A DNA stretch of 64,000 bases from Channa striata. Lineage: Eukaryota; Chordata; Actinopteri; Anabantiformes; Channidae. How positions within the stretch are numbered: position 1 is the stretch's first letter; every line of letters begins with the position of its first letter. The translations under genes were made by a program, and so were the position numbers. Under the pieces are notes generated by a model. That model did not search any database. It was not told the DNA's origin and was given only the letters and a program-made list of their open reading frames with translations. Below are positions 55,460 through 64,000 of this stretch, in pieces. The DNA lies in NCBI GenBank assembly GCA_033026295.1, contig CM065168.1, positions 36,282,875-36,346,874 of the forward strand, written 5' to 3'.

Positions 55460-57369
55460 GGTTCAAAGATGCAATTATGGGGAAATATATTGTATGCTTT
55501 TACTCCAAGCTAGGTGACTTCGAAGAAGAAACGGTTAGAACTAATGCAGCCCGATCTCCAGCCCCTTCAAGTGCACCTATTAAGTTTGATGAATTGAAAC
55601 TGAAATGACTGAAATCCCTGCAGAGAACATATAAATAACCACATGTCTGTGGAACAACGGAACAGGTTGGAGAGTTATTGACAAATTTGGAGCGGGGGGG
55701 ATGACAGATTTCTTACCTTATGTGTTAACAATACGCTGATATGATATGTGAATAGAGTTAAAGGACACAATGGCCGTCAGGTTCATGTGCGTTAGTTAAC
55801 TGCTGAACATGAACACTAACAGTGATATTGTGATATATTGCCAGGTTTGTGTAACCGTATTATAGGATGTAATCTGCTCTCTAACCACAATTAAAACTTG
55901 GATTAGCTTGACAGAAACATAAACTCAGGTTGGAAGCTAAACAACAGCAACTAGTGCATTTACTTTCATTTCAAGCATCTTATCCAGTGTTTCTTGCAAA
56001 GTGCTAACGGTGCTGCCTTTGAGATGATTCCATCTCCATCAACATGTAGGTTGATGACCAAAAGCTAAAATTTTACACATCCGCACATAAGCAAACAGAA
56101 AATCCAAAAACTTTATTACTTCCTGTTCCAACAGCAACAACACCAGCTCGATCTTGTATTTTTTTCCATCGTCTTCAAATGTTTTTCCTAAAAAAGGCCA
56201 ACCCCATATTTATTTATGCCCGTCATTTTTCTCTGGCTTCTGGAAACATCACCTTGTAAATTCTCTGGCTCCTCTACCAGGCGCAGTAATATTGTCTGTC
56301 ATTATATATATATTGGGTAATGGCATTACCAATGGATGTATGATAGGAATAATGAGCTAGTCTGTGCCACAAAAATTTAAGAAGTCCTTAAAAAAATGTT
56401 CTGCAATAGAAACTAAAGGTGCATTACAGAGTAAGGGACACTCTGGGCACATTTTGGCAATGCCGGAGATGCAATTCAAATTATTTAAGGTTGGTGTACC
56501 ATCAAAGTAATATTCATGCTGTTTAAGATTTAGGCAAAAAGGTACTTTTCAGAAAGAGTTGATTTTCCCTTAATAAAGTGTACATGTATTTAAATGTATT
56601 AAGTAAGTAAAAGCCACAAATTGAAGTGTAACTTTCATTATCAGTAAAAAAGAACGATAATTAATTAACAGTAGATGTCATACAGAATGGGTTCAAGGTA
56701 AATTGTGGTTATTGGATTAATCGCACAATAAAAACTAAAATATAAAAAAATAAATGTTTTAAAATGTTAATCTCCAAATACCTAGTTACAATGAATGTCA
56801 TTCAGAAGTACAAAGCACAAAAAATTCAAGCATTCTAAAGAGTATTTCAGAATCGTATTTGAATAAATACATTTTGTTATGTGCACTTAGATACAAGCCA
56901 AAAATATAATAGATTAAGAAGCTTTTGCAGACACAGACAGACATATTTTTAATGAACAGAAGCAAACATCAAAAGTCTGTCTCTTGCTATTGACAAGGTA
57001 TTGTATCAGAAGATTTTGTTATTTTTTTTCTTCAGCACATTCTTTATTACACCATTAATCAATAAAATCTGGCAAAGAGTCAAACCCAATATTTTCTTAA
57101 ATGAAGGCCCTGGGGACGGCGTTTTGACTGGCAGCTTGTTGGATCGTATCTCTCACTCATGGTTAATGAACTGTAAGATGGTGATCAGTGCCCAGTTGCA
57201 TAGAATATATCATTTTACCTACCTTGAGCTTCTCTCTCTCTCTTTCTCTCAAGTGTTTTGTTTGCTCTCCCTTGGGATTCTTTTATGGGTGTCTCATAGA
57301 GTTTCACAAATGTAATCCTTAGCCAGGAGGGGTTTTTTTTCTTCTTCTTTTTATACACATTGTCTTTCA

Positions 57370-57990
57370 TGATAATTTTGGCCGTAACACTTCATCAGAG
57401 TTACTATGGAAACTGCTTGCAATTCCAAAAGATTGTCAGCCACTTAGTAAATATCACAATTATTTTGGAACAGCTTAATAACTCACATTTAGCACGTGCA
57501 TGACTTGTCTGACTGATGAGCGGAAGATGATTCCAGTCCATTACAGCTGTAGTTAATTAATTAACTTCCTATAAGGACAATTAATGGAGGATATTACATT
57601 CTTTTGTAAAGGCAATTCTACTTTTAACTCAGATAATGAGTTTGTGGACCTCTGCCACCAGCTGTTGGTCTGCGGTCTACAAAAGAGTTTCGTAAGACTT
57701 CCCAAGGTAATCCGACTTAGTTAAAATGCTGGAGACTTTGATTATGTAGAACAAAAAGGGAAAGGGACAGGTGGGGGGGCAGCATTGTTGCATAGTTCCC
57801 CTTCAATTAGATTTAGCTGTAATTGAACCCCTGGGGAAGCACTGATCGTCACAATAAAGTGCGGCATTACCTCAAACCGGATTTAGTGGCAACATGATCC
57901 TCCACTGCTCTAGGTGAGACATTTAATTAAGTCCCATTGCTTTTGCAGAGCAGCCATATAACTGAATTAACAGTGCAGAGACCCACCAGG
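57370..57990. promoter_or_regulatory. Candidate CNE cluster, very enhancer-like
   Basis: Contains the 16-base palindrome AGTTAATTAATTAACT at 57551-57566, GGACAATTAATGG near 57576, TTCAATTAGATTTAGCTGTAATTG across 57803-57825, GCGGCATTACC near 57862 and TTAATTAA at 57923-57930. No simple repeats except one G7 (57771-57780). It holds the highest local density of homeodomain cores in the window and no open frame worth calling. Confidence 0.55.
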
Positions 57991-58877
57991 CATGCGTTCC
58001 CCTCACTTCATTCAGTGTCTTTGTGTACAGTGTTATCTTACTCCACTGAGCAGTACAACAGTAGGATTTGCAGGCATCCGCGATGGAGGAAAGGCCAGAA
58101 TCACTGTAAAAGTTAAACTTTTAACGCTTGGTGGCTATGAGACATGTGACACGGACGATTGGAAGCAAGTGTCGGAAGGTTTGTATTTATAGGGAATCAT
58201 GTGACCACTCTGTACTTTTGTGGTCATTAAAAAAATGTTTTCTTCTTTTTACTAGTTTTGATATCAGTTTGTTGTAATTACTGATTTTGAAACTTGGTGC
58301 TCACCTCACAACTTTTTTTAATGTGATGTTAAACCAGCAATTATTCAGCCACTTGAATATGTTTATCCCAAACTCTAATATTACAAAGACGTTTCATCCA
58401 TGGCAGGCGAGGTATGATTAATAAAAAAGTAAAAGAAAAAAAAAGAATTTTTTTTCTGAATAAAAATCAACAAAAGGTTACAGTTGCACAAGCGCTCTTA
58501 GTCATACAAGCACCTCTCTCTTTTTATTTTAGTCACCTCGCCTCTGTCTGTCTAGCAGCTAAGCTCGCTGTCATACCAGTGAATATCTATAATTATAATA
58601 TCTGCGGTTGCTAGTATAAAGAGATGTAACATTGACTTCAGCATTAGCACAAAGTGCCACATGTCAGTGATACGTGGTGTCATTAGTAGCACTGTTGTGT
58701 GAGTTTGTGTAGTGAATCTTTGGAGGTCAACACATTATACCTGCTCACAGTATGAGATATGTACATTTAAATGTAGGTGCATCCTCCGACGGTCAAAGTC
58801 TTACACCTAAAAAAATCATCTGCGCCTTTTCTACGATGTCCGGCCTTGCTGAAGTTTATTGATATTTACTCTTGCAG
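57991..58877. other. Spacer
   Basis: AT-rich with an A-rich tract at 58425-58452. Frames of 66 codons are unrecognised. Confidence 0.5.
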
Positions 58878-59035
58878 TAATGAAGGGTAGTTTGGGTTGG
58901 TGGCTGTGTTTGTTAGATGGATGTGAATTCGGGAGTCCGGACAAGACTGCGACGCTCCCTCTCCTTATCACTGCAGGACAAACAAATCCTGCACATCTCA
59001 GTCGAACACTGGCCGTGGAGAAGCTGGACCCCAAG
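58878..59035 (+). other. Exon-like open stretch (unproven)
   Basis: An acceptor-like TTTACTCTTGCAG ends at 58877, and a stop-free frame runs to a donor-like AAG|GTATCC at 59033-59041 exactly on a codon boundary. An alternative acceptor with a better pyrimidine tract (CTCCTTATCACTGCAG) ends at 58976. The peptide ends ..LAVEKLDPK and is not one I recognise. A CA microsatellite follows 14 bases downstream. Could be chance. Confidence 0.15.
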
Positions 59036-60039
59036 GTATCCAATAACCTCACACACACACACACACAGATGGACATCACCAGCATTATTTTGTATTTATA
59101 TATACATTATTTTTTCCTGTTTTTTCTGTTTTATCTCGTAGTATAAAAGTATACAAACACTGTACCACAGTCACACCTGCACTGGCATGTGGCAGCTTTT
59201 CCTTCATGTTCTCCAGCCAGCGATACTTTAAATACTTTTTAAGGCCTTGTCACAACAGAAAATGATACAGCAAAAAGAATCTTTGAGAAATATTTGGCCT
59301 AGAACATGGATAATGGCAAACTTTGCAGGGCTGTTAAATTGCTGGCGAGTTAAACGATAACACCTTAAAAAGTCAGGAGAGCACCTCGCACTTTATTATC
59401 TCTATTGTCTGTTATGTAACATCGAATTCAGCATATAATACAACAATAACATTAATAAGTTTATTAACTGACCAATAGTGATTTACTATTTGAATAAAGG
59501 GGCCTAGCCCACAGGGGTTAGTGTATATGACAGAGTAGACTACACAGACCATTTGCAGATAAGTAGATTTACCTTTTACCAAAGTCGAAGCCACAACTCA
59601 TATATTCTCAGACAAGCTTTTCTCTCTCTGTCTACATTTTTTTATAGTGTTTTTTTCATTTATGTGTGCCAGAAGACATCATCTGTCATAGTAGCCCTCA
59701 GGCCTACTCTGACTGAGCGTGTAGGGTCAATAGATCTAAACTGACCCAAATCTCACAGGGCAGCCCAGGCACACTGTGGCAAGGGGGAAGACAGAAGCGA
59801 GTGAGGAATGAGATTATTTTCTTCTATTTCAGGCGAGGGCGCAGCCTCCTGCTCACTTGCCTGTCACACACAGATAGATAGACGGATGAGACATGAGAAG
59901 TTAATGTCAGTGAAGGAAGACATGCTGTTAGGAACACAGAGATGGAGGTAACATGCAGGACATGTGTGGGCTGCACACAAACAAGCAAAGAGAGTAGACA
60001 ACTATCTTTTCTGTTAAGACGTAGACTCACAAAACACAC
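59036..60039. other. AT-rich spacer
   Basis: Contains (CA)9 at 59050 and T-rich runs. No gene or named repeat recognised. Confidence 0.5.
59050..59067 (+). repeat. (CA)9 microsatellite
   Basis: Perfect 18-base run. Confidence 0.94.
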
Positions 60040-60640
60040 CCAGTGCTGTTTTCCATTAAGACACTTTCACTGGCGCAGTAATCTCCACACAGAGGCCATG
60101 CAAGGCCAGCGGTGGAGAGGCTTTGCAGACACTATGTTTCCCTTTCAATCCCCTCTCAGAGAAGCCAAAGCTCTGGAGATCCTCTAACCAGTGGGCAGAT
60201 CTCGCCGGTTCCATCCAAACAGGACCTTTTGTGCCCCACACCGGATTACCTGCTGAGTCCTATAAGCACCAAACGTCTCCTCTCTAAAGATTTAACAAGA
60301 CGCAGGGGGAAAACATCTAATTTGATGCCTGTGTATTCGGTGGAGTTTCCCCTGGCTAATCCCTGGTCAGCAATACCGGGTCCAGCTAATCTAAATTTCC
60401 ACTGAATGGAACAAGTCCTTGGGTATACGCCTGCACCAGATGTCCACACAGTTTGGAAAAAAAGACAGGAAAGACAGAAACGATCCAAGGCGATATCAGT
60501 ATTCTGTGTTGCCCGGGTTACTTCCAGCCAACACACAAAGCGAGCGACACATCCCACTGGAGTTGAGTTTTTGGACGCCTGTCCACAATGAAGTCTCCTT
60601 TGAGCTCAGTCTCTAATGAACTAATAAAGACAATTTTATG
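60040..60640. other. GC-balanced block, possible weak CNE
   Basis: Less AT-rich than its flanks. Frames of 97 (60112-60405 plus) and 103 codons (60246-60557 minus) overlap on opposite strands, the usual sign of chance openness. No domain recognised. Confidence 0.35.
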
Positions 60641-60889
60641 ACTTTAAACTTTTTTTTTTTCCACTTGCCATTCATCGCTGTGCTCGTAGCACACAGTTGG
60701 ATAATCCACATCATTTGATAAAAACGGCTTCCTGCTGCTCGACACAATGTTTACAAGAGCAGCAAGACCAAATCTTGCAGGGAATGCGGGAGTCATAAAA
60801 CCACACAATGAGGCTAAATGAGGCTAAAATTATCTGTATAGCTGCAGAACCGGGTGATAATTCTCAGGTTAACCTTAAAAAGCAAGATC
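60641..60889. other. Spacer
   Basis: T12 run near 60649. Short tandem ATGAGGCTAA twice near 60808-60827. No gene seen. Confidence 0.45.
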
Positions 60890-61520
60890 CTTTGAAAATA
60901 CACAGTCGGCAGTCGCTCAAGCAGCGATACGATGAATGCTTAGCGGCGACTTCAGCATTTTCACTGTACCAACCACACACATAGTCGCACATGCTGTAAA
61001 GAAACGTCCATTCTGACAGTGGGTGCTATCACCTCACATAAAGCATCCACTCCCAGACAATGTCAGTCCAAGCAGGCTTTGTAATGACATTATAATGTAA
61101 TCAAGCGTTTCCCCGTCCACTTGAACCCCAGCTTTGAAGTGGGAACTACATGTTATTGGCCTTATTGACATTCACAGCATTCGCCCCACAGTTTCAAGAA
61201 AGACTGGGCCAATTGCCCTTGAGTATAACACTTGAATAAAATTTATATAACTTCCTGCTATTAAGATATCTTCCCAGTGGATATATGAGACGTTATCTAT
61301 CTGTAATGGATGTATTATTTATGACCAGCCATGCTTTAAAGTCGACTATAAACAAGTGAGCGAACACAGGAAACAAAAGCCAAAGGGAGAAAGGAGGCAG
61401 TGGCTGTGTTGCATCAAACCATCTTGATGCAGCCTGCATGCAGTCCATAAAGGCCTGATTAATCAGATTATAGCACCCCATAGAATTATATAATCCCCTT
61501 TATTAGAGGCAGTTAAAGCC
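60890..61520. promoter_or_regulatory. Candidate CNE cluster
   Basis: Contains GTAATGACATTATAATGTAATC near 61081-61101, GTTATTGGCCTTATTGAC (two CCAAT-reverse-like words) near 61152, a perfect 8-bp hairpin TGCATCAA/TTGATGCA at 61410-61431, CTGCATGCAG at 61434-61443 and the 12-base palindrome CTGATTAATCAG at 61455-61466. Balanced and repeat-free. Confidence 0.45.
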
Positions 61521-62061
61521 AGAGAGAGATTTTTGAAGAAAATGACAAGAGTACACCTCAGCTTTTCTTTCAAACAATGCTGTATTTCACTGGGAAGGTT
61601 TTCACATGACATTAACTCTGCTTAATAGACCGACGGCGTCATATTTGCAGTGTACAGTGTGGTCATATGTAGCCAAGAAATGTGCAAATACTAATCACAA
61701 GGTACATTGATTGTTATGTTTAATGTGCCATTTTCATTTCTTCAGATGTAAGAAATAATTGGAATCTCTTTTCTGTTGCCTTGCTAATAGCTTGCCTGAA
61801 GGTAAAAAATCTCAAAAAGGGTGAGAAGAGAAGGAGGAACGTGTGATCAAGAGCTATAATTAATTGCAAGTATTGTGATGAAGTTTTGATGAAATGCACG
61901 CGCGTGTGCTGACATGCCATCACACCTACAGTCTACGGAACTCACTCGGCGTCACTCAAGAAAATACTTTGTGCAAACAAATTAGTAATGTAGGATCTTG
62001 AATTATATCATTTGTGTCTTGTTCTCACTAAATGGGTGGAGTGGCGATCTATAAATGATGC
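61521..62061. other. AT-rich spacer
   Basis: No gene, RNA or repeat recognised before the SINE at 62062. Confidence 0.5.
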
Positions 62062-62207
62062 TCTTACCACCACAATACCATTCCACATACAGAGAGAAAA
62101 CCCACATAATTATGAAGAGAACATGCAAACTCCAGATAGAAAGGCCTAAACCAGCCATTCAAACCAGGAATCTTCCAGCTGTGCTAACCACTGCAGCCCT
62201 GTGCTGT
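62062..62207 (-). mobile_element. tRNA-derived SINE-like repeat of a second family (minus)
   Basis: The plus strand reads GAGAACATGCAAACTCCAGA (62117-62136), AGAAAGGCCTAAACC, CCATTCAAACCAGGAATCTT and GTGCTAACCACTGCAGCCC. Reversed, it gives a tRNA-like 5' part (A-box region at 62188-62199, B box GGTTTGAATGG at 62155-62165), then the 'ggcctttctgtgtggagtttgcatgttctc' body that I recall as one of the commonest teleost dispersed repeats. Diverged, 3' end truncated. Confidence 0.75.
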
Positions 62208-62495
62208 CAATCACCCACAGATTTAATTATGAGTGTGAATGGTTGTAAAATTTCAAATGAACGGATTTAATGTGTATCAGTGTCTTCAGGGAAACTTATA
62301 GGGTCAAGGATGAAGGATGTTTACGTGACATAACTGATGTCTGACGTTTTTAGCTTAGAGGCTGTAAAGTGTCGAAAACTGGTACGTCCGGGTCGTTCCA
62401 CTCTTGCTCAGACGCTGTGTTGTGTGAAGGTTCTAGATTTAATATATATACAACTCCAAAGAGCTTTAGAATGTTCTTCTCATTCATCCCTTTAA

Positions 62496-62613
62496 CCACA
62501 CACTTACACTCCAATGCCACGACCCACCAGGTCACATGGGAGGGACAAGGAATTGAGCCACTGGCCCTGTGGTCCATGGACGATCGCCTTACCCGTTGAC
62601 CTACAGCCGCCTT
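62496..62613 (-). mobile_element. tRNA-derived SINE-like repeat, copy 3 (minus)
   Basis: Reversed, it begins GGCGGCTGTAGGTCAACGGG (A-box region) and continues to a B box GGCTCAATTCC (62549-62559 on the plus strand), then ACATGTG-like words and a CA-rich end. Same family as the copies at 9190, 36515 and 63300 by this order of blocks. The core 'tccttgagcaagacac' is missing, so it is internally deleted. Confidence 0.65.
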
Positions 62614-63299
62614 TTAGTGCAGCATACACGCCTTTCTTTAGCAATGCCACTGCAGGTATAGACGCAGACCTCAGAGCAAATCTAATTAAAACACATCACC
62701 CAACCCCAGTACGGTAATGCATTCAAACATTTTTGGCTATCTTGCCCTCATCAGGTTAGCATTTTAAGGTTGTTTCCACTTGTCAGCGGTGATTGATTTT
62801 GCAGAATGCCTTTTTCTCCTTGGTACCTGTGAGGTTCACTTCATATCTATGTCTTTTTTTTTTTTTTTTATTCCTTTTTAGACATGCAGCTATTCCAGCA
62901 ACTGTAGGCTCATAAGAGGTGATGATTAGATCCTTCACGTGCCCTTCCAGCTTTGTCAGGCCAAAAGGGTTCACCTAATTCCTCTTGGCATTCATTCCGC
63001 CCGCTTCCAACTCTCGCTCTCTTTCTCTCACTCATTTGGGAGTTGTCAGACAAGGATAACACCTTTCTGTGAAGGGAGAGAGAATGAGTGGGAGTGAAGG
63101 AGACGGCTGCTAGGATAAAGAGAAAGCACACTGAAGCGTCAATTTACTTAATAACAGACTTTTCAGCGAATTTTCTAGTGCCTTTAGAAAAACTGCTGCC
63201 AGTTTTAACTTTTAAGATGACTGCTGTTCTTAAATCTCACTATCAAAGGTCTGTAAATTGAAGGGTATGCTCTCCATCTGGAGATAGTGGATGCTGTGT
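62614..63299. other. Spacer with poly(T)
   Basis: T16 at 62854-62869. The purine/pyrimidine-rich stretch 63000-63125 gives unrecognised Arg/Lys frames. No gene seen. Confidence 0.5.
62854..62869 (+). repeat. Poly(T)16
   Basis: Homopolymer run. Confidence 0.9.
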
Positions 63300-63545
63300 G
63301 CGGCTGGGTGATGTAGCACAGTCAGAGCCCGAATGCTGTGGGTTGATTGTTGGCGGTTCAAAATATTAGTTAGGAATTAATGCGAAAACTGCAACATATG
63401 TAAACTATTCTTCACTGAAAGGCTATAATGTTGCGAAACGACAGATGTGAGCCTGCAATGGATCAGTAACATCTGGATGCCGAAGTCAATGAGACATTTT
63501 ATCACGCCGTACAAACGCTGTCTGATTGTCCTTGAGCAAAGCACA
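63300..63545 (+). mobile_element. Degraded tRNA-derived SINE-like repeat, copy 4 (plus)
   Basis: CGGCTGGGTGATGTAGCACA (63301-63320) corresponds to the tRNA A-box region and GTGGGTTGATTG near 63339 to a decayed B box. TGTCCTTGAGCAAAGCAC at 63527-63544 is the family core, as at 36603. About 120 bases between them do not match the other copies, so the element is split, perhaps by a later insertion, or strongly diverged. Confidence 0.5.
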
Positions 63546-64000
63546 TAATATACAGTGATATAAAACAAAGGATTACAGAAAAAATGAGGTCGTTTCTAAA
63601 TGTTTCAAAGAGTTTTTATCTCCAAAAAAAATCCTAGTATATGTGTTCTGGCTGTAGTCTCACAAAACTGATTCCATTCACGTATGAGTATTTTTTTTAG
63701 ATGTGAAGCTTTGGTCACTAAGGGGCTGTAGCTACAACATGCTTGTGTTTGTCACTCAAGGCACTGAACGCCTGTGCTACTATGCAGTTAAAATAGGTCT
63801 ACATAAATCTGTTTTCAAAATATATCAGTCTCAGAATTCTGCCAAAATAAATCAGCATTAAAATATGTAAGCTGCATCAAAACATTCCTATTCCTATTCC
63901 ATTCCATACGGTGTTTTCTGTACACTGCAACGTCTGTGCTGATTTGTTGTGGCAGGAGGATTTGGACAGGGTTCCGACAACCTCCTTGCAGACCGGCACA
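63546..64000. other. Spacer to right edge, possible exon start
   Basis: AT-rich until about 63930. An acceptor-like TTTGTTGTGGCAG ends at 63955 and the last 45 bases are open in two of three plus frames (one reads EDLDRVPTTSLQTGT). Too short and cut by the edge to call. Confidence 0.25.

Larger units (their letters stand above)
54301..57369. other. AT-rich spacer
   Basis: Three kilobases with (TG)10 at 55193, poly(T)27 at 55433 and many short A/T runs. Frames up to 104 codons (57001-57315) are Phe/Leu-rich products of AT content. No gene, RNA or named repeat recognised. Confidence 0.55.

Noticed and set aside
1..64000. CRISPR arrays, operons, phage, plasmid or viral genes
   Set aside because: No regularly spaced repeats, no ribosome binding sites before long frames, and no recognisable viral or bacterial protein. 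Composition and repeats are vertebrate.
1..64000. MicroRNA, snRNA or rRNA genes
   Set aside because: I looked for familiar mature microRNA seeds and for U6/5S-like starts and saw none. The hairpins found have stems of only 8-12 bp. A covariance-model search (Infernal with Rfam) would settle this.

Overview
This is a stretch of vertebrate, almost certainly teleost (ray-finned fish), nuclear DNA. I find no protein-coding gene in it that I can support. The evidence is: roughly 40% GC; frequent (CA)n/(TG)n microsatellites; long homopolymers; and degraded fish-type dispersed repeats. The repeats are tRNA-derived SINEs, two hAT-like MITEs with teleost-typical termini, and LINE/SINE tails of the 'ccttgagatga' type. 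A percomorph is my best guess, by inference from remembered repeat sequences only. There is no bacterial, phage or plasmid architecture, no CRISPR array and no operon. Open frames reach only about 163 codons. All start and stop inside low-complexity or otherwise noncoding-looking DNA, none resembles a protein family I know, and none has a convincing set of splice sites.

The window reads as a gene desert, or the inside of a very large intron, next to a developmental regulator. Repeat-poor islands of mixed composition, rich in TAATTA/TTAATTA homeodomain cores, alternate with AT-rich spacers that hold the simple repeats and transposon remnants. I list the islands as candidate conserved noncoding elements (CNEs). 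The densest are 6.3-6.8, 20.2-21.0, 22.9-23.7, 25.9-27.6, 30.1-31.2, 35.1-38.3, 39.5-40.8, 45.7-46.0, 47.7-51.2, 57.4-58.0 and 60.9-61.5 kb. All CNE calls are inference from composition and motifs. I could run no alignment, so confidence is kept low, and this caveat applies to every such entry.

Layout: 0-8 kb holds scattered CNE candidates. 8-20 kb is spacer with a G-quadruplex-type run, two hAT-like MITEs, an old SINE, most of the long microsatellites and one good CTCF-like site (13568). 20-31 kb is a CNE-dense block broken by an AT-rich gap at 27.6-30.1 kb. 31-35 kb is spacer with a purine tract. 35-41 kb is CNE-dense. 41-47 kb is mostly spacer, with one exon-like open stretch (43.3 kb), a SINE/LINE tail and a second CTCF-like site (47258). 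47.7-52 kb is CNE-dense. 52-57 kb is spacer with a second copy of a dispersed repeat that also occurs at 16.6 kb. 57-61.5 kb again holds CNE candidates. 61.5-64 kb holds three SINE remnants and a possible exon start cut by the right edge.

I see no evidence for a new biological system in the sense of a set of cooperating genes. The interesting content is regulatory: the CNE clusters, possible insulator sites, perfect hairpins and three weak exon-like segments.
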